In this document: positions 35,593 to 49,371 of the stretch, in pieces
Numbering within the stretch: position 1 is the stretch's first letter
How the letters are laid out: each line of letters begins with the position of its first letter
From: Phytohabitans houttuyneae
Lineage (GTDB): Bacteria; Actinomycetota; Actinomycetes; Mycobacteriales; Micromonosporaceae
Direction: 5' to 3'
Assembly (NCBI RefSeq): GCF_011764425.1
Contig: NZ_BLPF01000003.1
Location: 620,001 to 684,000, forward strand
Length of the DNA: 64,000 nucleotides
Made by a program: the position numbers and the translations under genes
The notes under the pieces: model-generated
Databases searched by the model: none
The model's input: the letters and a program-made list of their open reading frames with translations, nothing else
What the model was told of the DNA's origin: nothing

Positions 35593-36459
35593 GTGACATC
35601 GATCGAGCTCCCACACGGAGTAGTGAGCTACCGGGTCGCCGGTCCCGCCGACTCGGCCGCACCGCCGGTCCTGTTCGTCCACCCGTTCTTGATGGACGGA
35701 TCACTCTGGTCGAGCGTTGCCGACCTTCTCGCCGCGCAGGGCGTCCGCTCCTACGCGCCGGACTGGCCACTTGGCGCCCACCGCATCCCGGTAAAGCCGG
35801 GAACCGACCAGTCACCGCGCGGAGTAGCCCGACAGATCATCGCGTTCATCGAGGCGTTGGACCTTCGCGACGTCACGCTCGTGGGCGGCGACACCGGCGG
35901 CGCGCTGTGCCAGTTTCTGCTCGACACCGACCCCAGCCGGATCGGCCGGGTCGTCCTGACCAACTGCGATGCGTTCGACAAGTTCCCACCGTTCCCGTTC
36001 AGCGTCATATTCCACCTCCTCAAGGGCGAGACGCGGATGAAGGTCAACCTGCAGCCCATGCGATGGCGCGCCATCCGGCACTCGCCTCTGGGACTGGGGT
36101 TGCTCGCCAACAGGCTCGACCCGGCACAGACCCGGTCCTGGATCGAGCCGAGCCTCAGCGACGAAGCGATCCGCAGAGACGCGGTCGCGTTCCTCAAAGG
36201 GGCCAAGCGCAAAGACCTGCTGGACGTGTCGACCCGGCTGAGCCGGTTCGCCGGCCCGGTCACCATCGTGTGGGGGACCGCCGACCGCGCGTTCACACCG
36301 GCGCTCGGCCGCCGGCTGCAGCGCGCCTTCAAGAACGCCGACTTCGTCGAGGTCCCCAACGCCAAGACGCTGGTCTCGCTCGACGCTCCAGGGCAACTCG
36401 CCGACGCCATCGCAAGCATGGCGCATAGCCCGACCAGGAGTGACGGATCAGGTTCATAG
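35593..36459 (+). CDS. Alpha/beta hydrolase (Asp-nucleophile type, catalytic His position replaced)
   Basis: 288 residues from GTG 35593, preceded by GGGAG at 35581-35585. The fold marks are VLFVHPFLMDGSLWSSVA (oxyanion region) and VGGDTGGAL, where the nucleophile elbow carries Asp as in haloalkane dehalogenase/epoxide hydrolase-like enzymes. The general region of the catalytic His reads VPNAKTLVSLDAPGQLADAI with Thr where H is expected in VP-A-H. So it may be a non-canonical enzyme or ligand-binding protein. The MFS gene follows 3 bases after its stop. Confidence 0.8.
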   Translation: MTSIELPHGVVSYRVAGPADSAAPPVLFVHPFLMDGSLWSSVADLLAAQGVRSYAPDWPLGAHRIPVKPGTDQSPRGVARQIIAFIEALDLRDVTLVGGDTGGALCQFLLDTDPSRIGRVVLTNCDAFDKFPPFPFSVIFHLLKGETRMKVNLQPMRWRAIRHSPLGLGLLANRLDPAQTRSWIEPSLSDEAIRRDAVAFLKGAKRKDLLDVSTRLSRFAGPVTIVWGTADRAFTPALGRRLQRAFKNADFVEVPNAKTLVSLDAPGQLADAIASMAHSPTRSDGSGS

Positions 36460-36462
36460 CCA

Positions 36463-37683
36463 ATGGGGCTGCTCGCCGCCAACCGCGGCTTCCGGTCGCT
36501 GTTCGCGGCCCGCTTCCTGTCCAGCGCGGGCGACGCGCTCAGCCTGGTCGCGCTCATGGTGCACGTCGCCGACTCGACCGGTCAGGCGCTGGCGGTGTCG
36601 GTGCTGCTGCTGGTGGGGGACTTCGCGCCGTCGCTGTTCGGGCCACTGACCGGGGCGATCAGCGACCGGTTCGACCTACGCCGCGTCATGATCGGGTGCG
36701 AGCTGGTCCAAGCCGCACTGCTGGTGGCCATCGCCGTCTCGTTGGACCACCTGCCGCTGGTACTCGTCCTGGTCGGCCTCCGCGCGCTGGCCGGCCAGGT
36801 CTTCCTGCCGGCCTCCCGCGCCGCCGTACCCGCCCTGGTGCCGGACCGCGACCTACCGGTCGCGAACTCCACCCTGGGCTTCGGCACCAACGGGGCCGAG
36901 GCCGTCGGCCCCTTGCTCGCCGCCGCCCTCATCCCCTTCGCGGGGGTACGGGGAGCGCTGCTCGTCGACGCGGCCACGTTCCTGGTCTCCGCGCTCCTGC
37001 TGGCCACGCTGCGCCCGATCCCGTCGGCGCCCGCCGCGCCCGCGCTGCTCGCCGGCGCCCGCCAAGGGCTGCGCTTCATCTGGTCCACCCCGGCGGTACG
37101 GGTGATCGCGCTCGGCTTCTGCGCCGTGGTCGCCTGCAACGGCATCGACGACGTGGCGCTGGTGGTGCTCGCCAAGGACACCTTCGAGGCCGGTGACGCG
37201 GCGATCGGCATCCTGCTCGCCGGCGTCGGAATCGGCCTATTCGCCGGCTACGCGCTGCTGTCCCGGTACGCCGGCCGACTCGCCATGGCCGGGCTGCTGG
37301 TGGCCGGCTTCGCGATCAGCAGCATCGGCAACCTGCTCACCGGCCTGGCCTGGGCGGTCGCCGCGGCAGTCGTGCTGCAGACCGTGCGCGGGCTGGGCAT
37401 CGCCGCGATGGACGTAGCCACCAACACCCTCGTCCAGCGACTCGTCCCGGCCGGCATGCTGGGCCGCGTCTTCGGCACCCTGTACGGCGGAATCGGCGCC
37501 GCCGCTGCACTGTCCTATGTGGCCGGCGGCCTGCTGCTGGACGCCACCTCGGCCCCCACGACGTTCCTGATCGCCGGCACTGCCGGCACCCTCGCCACGA
37601 TCGCGGTCGCGGTCCGCCTGGCGCGGACACTCCGCCGACCATCTACGTCCGTTTGCGTAGGCGAGGAGTCGATCGTGGACTGA
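36463..37683 (+). CDS. MFS transporter (MFS_3/enterobactin-exporter type)
   Basis: 406 residues with 12 helices. It opens ANRGFRSLFAARFLSSAGDA and has GAISDRFDLRRVMIGCELVQ after helix 2, the common pattern of actinobacterial MFS_3 exporters, and VFGTLYGGIGAAAALSYV near the end. It starts 3 bases after the hydrolase stop, with no own ribosome site, so is probably translationally coupled to it. The cargo is unknown; a small molecule handled by the hydrolase is possible. Confidence 0.88.
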   Translation: MGLLAANRGFRSLFAARFLSSAGDALSLVALMVHVADSTGQALAVSVLLLVGDFAPSLFGPLTGAISDRFDLRRVMIGCELVQAALLVAIAVSLDHLPLVLVLVGLRALAGQVFLPASRAAVPALVPDRDLPVANSTLGFGTNGAEAVGPLLAAALIPFAGVRGALLVDAATFLVSALLLATLRPIPSAPAAPALLAGARQGLRFIWSTPAVRVIALGFCAVVACNGIDDVALVVLAKDTFEAGDAAIGILLAGVGIGLFAGYALLSRYAGRLAMAGLLVAGFAISSIGNLLTGLAWAVAAAVVLQTVRGLGIAAMDVATNTLVQRLVPAGMLGRVFGTLYGGIGAAAALSYVAGGLLLDATSAPTTFLIAGTAGTLATIAVAVRLARTLRRPSTSVCVGEESIVD

Positions 37684-37717
37684 CCCGGCCGGGGGCGTCA
37701 ACGACAAGGCTGCCGGT

Positions 37718-39309
37718 ATGACAATAGTTCGATCCTTGTTCCTGACGGCTGCGGCTGCCCTGACAATCGCTGCCCCATCGGCCGTACCGGCGGCTCGAGC
37801 AGCCCCCGCGGGAGCCGTCGGACAAACCGTGGTACGGCTCGATTCGGGTACGGTCCGCGGCAAGACCGACGCCGACGTCATCCGCTTCTCCGGCATCCCG
37901 TACGCGGCCCCGCCGGTTGGTGACCGGCGCTGGACCGCACCCCGGCCGCCACGACCCTGGACCGGAGTCCGGGACGCCACCGCCCCAGCCCCGATCTGCC
38001 CGCAGACCGGCCGCGACGAGCAGTTCAACCCGGTCGTCATGGGCGCCGAGGACTGCCTCTACGTCAACGTCGTCGCGCCGACCAGGCCGAGCCGGCCAGG
38101 CCGCCTGCCCGTGATCGTGTGGCTGCACGGGGGCAGCTTCGCCTCCGGCGCGGGCTCGCAGTACGACGGCGCTCGTCTGGTCACCAGCGGCGACGTCGTC
38201 GTGGTCACCGTCAACTATCGGCTCGGCGCGCTCGGCTTCCTCTCCTCGGCCGCACTCGACGCCGAAGGCGTCGACTCGGGCAGCTACGGACTGCTCGACC
38301 AGGCCGAGGCGCTGCGCTGGGTCCGGCGCAACGCCTCCGCTTTCGGCGGTGACCCACGTCAGGTGACCCTGGCGGGCCAGTCGGCGGGCGCGCGTGCCGT
38401 CTGTGCCCAGCTGGCCGCACCCACCTCGCGCGGGTTGTTCCAGCGCGCGATCGTCCAGAGCGGCGCCTGCGCCAACCCGGTCATGACGAAGGCGGACGCC
38501 GAACGAAAGGGGGTCCAGGCGATCGAGCAGGCGGGCTGCGCCAACGCCGCTGATATCGCCTCCTGCCTGCGGCAGACCGCGATGGCGAAGCTGGTGCCCG
38601 TCCTGGCCGACCCGAACCGGCCGGTCACCTCAGAGCGCCGCGACGACCCGTGGGGACCGGTCGCCGGCACGCGGTGGCTGCCCCAGCAGCCGATCGACGC
38701 CATCCGGCAGGGTTCGGCCGCCGGCGTACCCCTGCTGATCGGCAGCACGCACGACGAGATGAGCGGATTCGTGCTCAGCCGGCACCACGACCTGACCGCG
38801 GAAGGCTATGCCGCTCAGGTCCGTGCCACGTTCGGCGACCGAGCCCAGGACGTGCTCCGCGAGTACCCGGCCGATGGCTTCGCCACCCCGCGCTCGCACT
38901 GTCCACAGTGCTCACCGACTGGGGCGGCGGGATCGGCAGCTGCCCGACTCTCGTGACCGCCCGGACCGCGAGCCGGCACGCGCCCGTCTACGCCTACGAG
39001 CTCTTGGACGGCGCCCCGCCGTTCGGCGCCTACCACGGCTGGGACCTGCCGTTTCTGTGGAAGACCTCGATCCCGCTGAGCCAGTACCCCGACTACGAGG
39101 ACATGACGCCCGACCAACAGCGACTGAGCCGGGCGATGACCGACTACTGGACGGCGTTCGCGCACCGCGGCGACCCCAACACCGCAGGCCAGCCCCGATG
39201 GGCGCGAACCCGCCACGATTCGACCTCCACGCTCGGCCTGGCCGGCGGCACGATCGCACGCACGCCATTCGCCACCGACCACAAATGCGGATTCTGGGCC
39301 AACGCCTGA
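37718..39309 (+). CDS. Secreted type-B carboxylesterase (single-base frameshift)
   Basis: Signal peptide (residues 1-28, ending ARA-AP), then RFSGIPYAAPPVGDRRW, EDCLYVNVVAPT, LHGGSF, nucleophile GQSAGARAV, and GSTHDEMSGF for the acidic residue. The frame from 37718 stops at 38956; after adding one C in the CCCC run at 38886-38889 it continues ALALSTVLTDWGGGIG, FGAYHGWDLPFLW (catalytic His) and ends at 39309, about 530 residues. It is a second carboxylesterase like that at 22640 (same AGQSAGA and LGALGFL blocks). Confidence 0.88.
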
Positions 39310-39328
39310 CCCCCGCAACACCGGGTCG

Positions 39329-39369
39329 ACGGGGTGGCAGCCCAGGTTCTGCCCGGGCCGCCACCCCGT
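39329..39369 (+). terminator. Stem-loop after the carboxylesterase gene
   Basis: ACGGGGTGGC (39329-39338) pairs with GCCACCCCGT (39360-39369), 20 bases after the stop, with a further G/C-rich pairing inside the loop. Strong rho-independent-like hairpin without a T tract. Confidence 0.65.
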
Positions 39370-39535
39370 AGCCGCGCCAACGACCTAGCTGACGGAAACG
39401 CGAAGCGGCCTGCGGGCGGCAGCCAGATTCGACCCGCCGTCCCTATTGAACGCGCGGAGATGATCTGGCACCGTTCATCAGACATCGACCGTCACCATTG
39501 GCGGGCTCGATGTCGCCGTATCCACGCTGTCGTAG

Positions 39536-40699
<1,164 letters not shown>

Positions 40700-40712
40700 C
40701 CGCGGCGAGCCT

Positions 40713-40742
40713 GCCCGGCGGTGGCGACGGCGACCGCCGGGC
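40713..40742 (+). terminator. Stem-loop after the SGNH hydrolase gene
   Basis: GCCCGGCGGT (40713-40722) and ACCGCCGGGC (40733-40742) form a 10-base perfect stem with a 10-base loop, 14 bases after the stop codon. Confidence 0.65.
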
Positions 40743-40985
40743 GGTCGTCCCGATAACAGGAAATTCGCGCGCCCTTTTCGCGCGTGCTGTCATTCCCTCG
40801 CGTATCGAGAAAAGTGTTATCCGCAGAGGGCTTTGAGAGTCGCGCCTCTCACTGAGCCTTTTCACGCGCGCATCGGCATTTCCCTCTTGAACACCTCGAA
40901 ACAATCTGGCAATCTCACATCCATCGATGCGGAGTGCTTCCTCCAATCCCCACCATGAGAGCGGAGCCCGATCGGAGGCTAGAAA

Positions 40986-40999
40986 TGTTAGCGCTAACG
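40986..40999. promoter_or_regulatory. LacI-type operator upstream of the GH95 gene
   Basis: TGTTAGCGCTAACG contains the perfect palindrome GTTAGCGCTAAC (40987-40998). It is 107 bases upstream of the GH95 start and is the classic core (GTTAGCGCTAAC) of LacI-type sugar-repressor operators. The intervening 40743-41105 leader holds no gene. Confidence 0.65.
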
Positions 41000-41105
41000 G
41001 TCCGATCCGGCATGCCCGACCGCGCCGCGGCCGGAGGCCGTCCTCGACCGCGTGAAGCTCGGGCGCTGGACCTTCGGTAATGACGTCGTCGCTTGGAGAA
41101 CCAAC

Positions 41106-45341
<4,236 letters not shown>

Positions 45342-45356
45342 GTGAACCCGTAGTCG

Positions 45357-45382
45357 TTGCCCGCCCGACGGGGCGGGCAACG
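45357..45382 (+). terminator. Strong stem-loop ending the lectin-hydrolase operon
   Basis: GTTGCCCGCCC (45357-45367) and GGGCGGGCAAC (45372-45382) form an 11-base perfect stem with a 4-base loop, 15 bases after the esterase stop. Confidence 0.7.
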
Positions 45383-45754
45383 CGGAAACGTCGCCGGGCG
45401 ATGCCAGGTTCCGGTTCCCGCAAACCAGCTCCGCCGCCGCCATGCTTCGACGCCTGAGCGGTGGCGGGGCCCTAGTCATTGGCGAACACCACAACGCTCC
45501 TGGGCTGCGACCGGGACCTTCCAGCGGCTCTGCGGGGTTCATGCCGGGGCTGTGGTGTCCGAATGACCGCTTCGATGCCTGGCGTATCCGTACGTCACAT
45601 TCCCAGGGATCTATGAGGTTTTGACGCCTCCGAAAGTACCGGAAAGGCCTTACACTTCGATCGAAACATAGAAATTCATCTGTTTGCTACCAATGGGTCA
45701 GGGACCGTTCAGCGCGTAGTCCCCGGCCGGACGCCCTCAGGAGGACGCCCCAGC
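45383..45754 (+). other. Intergenic and leader region before the DUF4956 gene
   Basis: No gene supported. AT-richer sequence at 45600-45700 (TTGACG at 45621, TTACAC near 45649, CATAGAAAT near 45670) could hold the promoter of the downstream three-gene group. Confidence 0.4.
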
Positions 45755-46345
45755 ATGCCCAGGATCGCGATCTACGCATTCGACCTTGCCGCAGTGACTC
45801 TGCTCGTCTTCGGGCTGTACTTTCCCCGGCACCGGCGACGTGACCTGGTAGTGGCCTACCTCGGAGTGAACGTGGGCGTGCTCGCGGTGGCCGGCCTGCT
45901 GAGCTCCAGCACGGTCGGCGCGGGCCTCGGGCTCGGGCTCTTCGGCGTGCTGTCGATCATCCGGCTCCGCTCGACGGAGCTGGACCAGCACGAGGTGGCG
46001 TACTACTTCTCTGCGCTCGCGCTCGGCATCCTGGGTCCGCTCGGCGAGGATCCGGCCTGGCTCAGCCCGGCGCTGATGGGCCTGATCCTCGCCGTCATGT
46101 ACGTGGGCGACCATCCGCGGCTGCTGCGCCACTACCGCCGGCAGGTGATGGTGCTCGACACCGCGGTGATCGACCAGCTGGCGCTCGTCGTCCAGCTCGA
46201 GCGGATCCTCGGTGCCCGAGTGCACTCCGCCTCGGTCGAGCGGGTGGATCTCGTGAACGACACGACCACCGTCGAGGTGCGGTACTCGCTCGACCCGAAG
46301 CGTGCCCTCGCCCGCCAGACCGAGCTTGTGGGGGTGCGCCAGTGA
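45755..46345 (+). CDS. DUF4956 membrane protein
   Basis: 196 residues, four or so membrane helices at the N-terminus (AIYAFDLAAVTLLVFGLYFP; VVAYLGVNVGVLAVAGLL; LFGVLSIIRLRS; ALMGLILAVMYVG), then a soluble tail with LLRHYRRQVMVLDTAV. LGLFGVLSIIRLRSTEL-Q-EVAYYF is the DUF4956 signature. The family is regularly found beside VTC-type polyphosphate polymerase domains, as here (GTGA overlap with the next gene, 46342-46345). AGGAGG lies upstream of ATG 45755. Role unknown; a partner in polyphosphate synthesis or signalling is plausible. Confidence 0.88.
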   Translation: MPRIAIYAFDLAAVTLLVFGLYFPRHRRRDLVVAYLGVNVGVLAVAGLLSSSTVGAGLGLGLFGVLSIIRLRSTELDQHEVAYYFSALALGILGPLGEDPAWLSPALMGLILAVMYVGDHPRLLRHYRRQVMVLDTAVIDQLALVVQLERILGARVHSASVERVDLVNDTTTVEVRYSLDPKRALARQTELVGVRQ

Positions 46346-47076
46346 ACGCGCTCTGTCGCCTCGACCCGATCTCGCTGGCCGAGCTCACCGAGAAAGCCGA
46401 ACTGCAGACCAGGGTCGACCGCAAGTACGTGCTGCCGGTGACCGACGCGCTGGCACTGCTGAGCCGCGTGTCCCCAGACACCCGAGCCTTGGAGATCGAG
46501 GGGAGCAGGGTGTTCCGCTACCAGTCTGTCTACTTCGACACCGACGACCTGGTCAGCTTCCGGCTCACCGCCCACCGCCGGCGCCGCCGATTCAAGATTC
46601 GCACGCGGACCTACCTCGACTCGGCGCTCTGCTGGCTCGAGGTGAAGACCGAGGGATACCGCGGTGGGACGGTCAAGAGCCGGCTTCCGTACCAGCGCCA
46701 GGACGAGGACAGCGTCACCCCGGGCCGCTGGTTCGTCGAGAGCGTGCTCGGCGAACAGGCCCGCCCGCACTTCGCGCCCACCCTGTTCACCCGCTACCGG
46801 CGCACGACGCTCTACCAGGCCGCGGGAAACTCGCGGGCGACCATCGACATCGACCTCAGCTGGACCGACACCGAAGGGCGCCAGCTGAGGCTGCCGGACG
46901 TCGCGGTTGTCGAGACGAAGACCGGATCGGCGGCCTCCCCGGTCGACCGGCTGCTCTGGGCCAGCGGGTACCGCCCCACCAGGATCTCCAAATACGCCAC
47001 CGGGCTCGCCGCGCTCCGGCCCGACCTGCCCGCCGCGCCCTGGCGGCGCACCCTGCGGCGCTACTTCACCCGCTGA
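46342..47076 (+). CDS. VTC-domain protein (polyphosphate polymerase-like tunnel enzyme)
   Basis: 244 residues. In eukaryotes the VTC4 tunnel domain makes polyphosphate from ATP; bacterial homologues have the same CYTH-like barrel. Charged tunnel features include LQTRVDRKYVLP, FRYQSVYFDTDDL, RRRRFKIRTRTYLDS, WLEVKTEGYRGGTVKSRLPY, LFTRYRRTTLYQA and VVETKTGS. Starts with GTG overlapping the DUF4956 stop. The catalytic-type basic and acidic residues (K, R-R, E-K) are kept, so activity is plausible but unproven. Confidence 0.88.
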   Translation: MNALCRLDPISLAELTEKAELQTRVDRKYVLPVTDALALLSRVSPDTRALEIEGSRVFRYQSVYFDTDDLVSFRLTAHRRRRRFKIRTRTYLDSALCWLEVKTEGYRGGTVKSRLPYQRQDEDSVTPGRWFVESVLGEQARPHFAPTLFTRYRRTTLYQAAGNSRATIDIDLSWTDTEGRQLRLPDVAVVETKTGSAASPVDRLLWASGYRPTRISKYATGLAALRPDLPAAPWRRTLRRYFTR

Positions 47077-47175
47077 CGTACCGCCGGAAATTTCAGCCCG
47101 CCGTCCATGCGGGCTGACCAACCCTGCCCGCGTTCGGCAACGACCCGCGGGCCGTCTGGAAAGGCTGTGAGCCTC

Positions 47176-48570
47176 ATGAAACGCAGCGTGCGCAGAACCG
47201 CCGTCGTCGCCGTCGTCGTCGCCGGCCTGGTGGCCGGTCCGCTCGCGATCCCCGCCCTCGCCGCGACGGCCACCATCACCCTCAACGGCTCCAGCGCGAG
47301 CGTCTCGGGTAGCAACGTCACCGTCGCCGGTGGCGCCATCACGATCACTGCTCCGGGGTCGTACGAGATCAGTGGCACCTTGAACAACGGCCAGGTCAAG
47401 GTGGACACGGCCGGCGCCGGCACCGTCGAGATCGTCCTCAAGGGCGCCGCGATCACCAACCAGAGCTCCTCACCGCTGTACGTGGCCAACGCCCAAGCCG
47501 TCACTGTCACGCTGGCCGCCGGTACGAGCAACACGCTCACCGACGCCGCCACCTACACCAACGCCGACGAGCCGGACGCCACCCTCTTCAGCGCCGCCGA
47601 CCTGACCGTCTCCGGCACCGGCTCGCTGACCGTGCGTGCCAACTACCAGGACGGCATCGTCAGCAAGGACGACCTCGTCATCCAGTCCGGCACGATCACG
47701 GTCAACTCGGTGGACGACGCCATCCGCGGCAAGGACTCACTCACCATCAACGGCGGCAGCCTCAACGTCACCTCGACCGGCGGCGACGGGATCAAGTCGA
47801 ACGAAACCGAGGCCGGCAAGGGCGTCGTCAACATCACGAACGGCACGATCACCGTCTCCGTGGCCGACGACGCGATCAAAGGCCAGAACACGCTGAACAT
47901 CTCCGGCGGCACCATCAACGTCACCAGGTCGTACGAGGCGCTGGAGGCGATGGAGCTGACGATCAGCGGCGGCAGGTCCACAGTGGTCTCGAGCGACGAC
48001 TCGGTAAACGCCGCCGAGGAAGGGCTCAATGAGTTCGTGACGTCCACAAAGGCCTTCATCAGGGTTACCGGCGGTACGGTCGTCACCAACTCCGGCAAGG
48101 ACGGCTTCGACTCCAACGGCTCGCTCACGCTGGCCGGCGGCACGGTGGTGGTCAACGGCCCGACCAGCGGCGCCCGCGGCGGGGACGGCGCGTTCGACGC
48201 CAGCGGCACCCTCTCCTTCAACGCCGGCACCGTGCTCGGCGCCGGCATGACCTCATTGGCGGTATTCAACACCGTGCCGGCCAACGGTCAGGGCTGGGTC
48301 GCCCCCGTCTTCAGCACCAACCGCAGCGCCGGCACCATTGTCCACATTGTCTCGGGCACCACCGTGCTGGCGTCCTACCAAGCGCAGAAGAGCTTCTACG
48401 AAGTCGTCTTCTCCTCCAACCGGATCACCAACGGCCAGAGCTACGACGTCTACACCGGCGGCAGCGTGAGCGGGACCAGCACCGGCGGTCTGTACACCAG
48501 CGGCAGCATCTCCGGCGCCACCAAGGCGCTGACCGTCACCGCGGGCAGGTACACCCGCTCCCGTCCCTGA
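47176..48570 (+). CDS. Secreted carbohydrate-binding protein of the Cthe_2159 type (parallel beta-helix)
   Basis: Signal peptide MKRSVRRTAVVAVVVAGLVA to ALA-A, then a repetitive beta-helix: ITLNGSSASVSGSNVTVAGG, GIVSKDDLVIQSGTITVNSV, DDAIRGKDSLTINGGSLNV, DDAIKGQNTLNISGGTINV. The recurring DDAI-GK-LTINGG ladder is that of Cthe_2159, a pectate-like carbohydrate-binding protein of Clostridium thermocellum. Chosen start ATG 47176 (a GTG at 47167 is possible). Same strand as DUF4956-VTC, 100 bases downstream, and closed by a terminator at 48581. Ligand and cell-surface role are inferred. Confidence 0.82.
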   Translation: MKRSVRRTAVVAVVVAGLVAGPLAIPALAATATITLNGSSASVSGSNVTVAGGAITITAPGSYEISGTLNNGQVKVDTAGAGTVEIVLKGAAITNQSSSPLYVANAQAVTVTLAAGTSNTLTDAATYTNADEPDATLFSAADLTVSGTGSLTVRANYQDGIVSKDDLVIQSGTITVNSVDDAIRGKDSLTINGGSLNVTSTGGDGIKSNETEAGKGVVNITNGTITVSVADDAIKGQNTLNISGGTINVTRSYEALEAMELTISGGRSTVVSSDDSVNAAEEGLNEFVTSTKAFIRVTGGTVVTNSGKDGFDSNGSLTLAGGTVVVNGPTSGARGGDGAFDASGTLSFNAGTVLGAGMTSLAVFNTVPANGQGWVAPVFSTNRSAGTIVHIVSGTTVLASYQAQKSFYEVVFSSNRITNGQSYDVYTGGSVSGTSTGGLYTSGSISGATKALTVTAGRYTRSRP

Positions 48571-48580
48571 ACCGTCGACC

Positions 48581-48628
48581 GGCGAGGCCTCCGGACGAGT
48601 GACGCTCGGTCCGTCCGGAGGCCTCGCC
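48581..48628 (+). terminator. Very strong terminator after the Cthe_2159-like gene
   Basis: GGCGAGGCCTCCGGAC (48581-48596) is perfectly complementary to GTCCGGAGGCCTCGCC (48613-48628), 16 paired bases, loop of 16. It lies 10 bases after the stop and separates the polyphosphate-type module from what follows. Confidence 0.8.
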
Positions 48629-48737
48629 ACCGTCTCGAGGGCCTCGCCATGCCGGTCCGTTTGATCGATCACCTTGACTCGATGGGGGTGTGGCGCCAAA
48701 CTCTAAACAAAGTTAACTGGACTAGGGGAGCGTACGC

Positions 48738-49361
48738 GTGAAGAAGCTGACGATGACGGTCGCGGTGTCCCTGGCGGGTCTGGTCGCCAGCCTCTGCCTG
48801 CCCCCGGGCGCTGCAGCCGCCGCGCCGGTGCCATCCGCGGCCGACACGCGCTGGCGGGAGTGCGCGACGCCGTCGATCGACCGGCTGCAGCAGTGGCTGG
48901 CCAGCGGCGAGGGCACCACCGTGCCGGCGACCGGTAGCCTGCTCGTCCCGCTCCGGCACTCGTACGCGGCCCGCGTGACCTTCGTCAACACCGAGTGGCA
49001 CGTGATCGTCGTCTGGCTCGCCAACCAGTTCGAGGCCGAGGCCGACCTCACCCGGTCGGCCGGCTTCTGGATGACCTACAGCGCCACTGACGATGTGTAC
49101 CTGCAACTGCGGTCGGCGTCGCATTGGAGCGGCGGGGCACAGTGGCTCACCCGCGTCCCGTCCACTCACGGGCGGTTGGTGACCAGGTTCTTCAGCTTCC
49201 GCCCGTCGGCCTGGACGTGGCTGGCCGAGTTGGGCCAGCCCGCCCACACCTTCGCGTCCGCCTTGGCCGAGGCCCGCGGGTTCGTCTTTGTCGGCAAGAC
49301 GCCGAACGTACTGGAGTTCCGCGGGCTGCGCATCGACGGCTACCGCCCGCCGTGCCTCTGA
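48738..49361 (+). CDS. Secreted protein of unknown function
   Basis: 207 residues from GTG 48738, preceded by AGGGGAGC. Signal peptide ends about AAAAAP. The mature part has WRECATPSIDRLQQWLASGE and HWSGGAQWLTRVPSTHGR, tryptophan- and aromatic-rich, with two cysteines (C in RECATPS and the terminal PPCL) that could pair. I do not recognise the family. It converges on the nuclease gene with only 10 bases between stops. Confidence 0.7.
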   Translation: MKKLTMTVAVSLAGLVASLCLPPGAAAAAPVPSAADTRWRECATPSIDRLQQWLASGEGTTVPATGSLLVPLRHSYAARVTFVNTEWHVIVVWLANQFEAEADLTRSAGFWMTYSATDDVYLQLRSASHWSGGAQWLTRVPSTHGRLVTRFFSFRPSAWTWLAELGQPAHTFASALAEARGFVFVGKTPNVLEFRGLRIDGYRPPCL

Positions 49362-49371
49362 GGGTGGTCCG

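Noticed and set aside
36440-36462. Alternative GTG start at 36440 for the second MFS gene
   Set aside because: It is in a different frame from the transporter and inside the hydrolase gene; the ATG at 36463 is in frame and begins the conserved protein.
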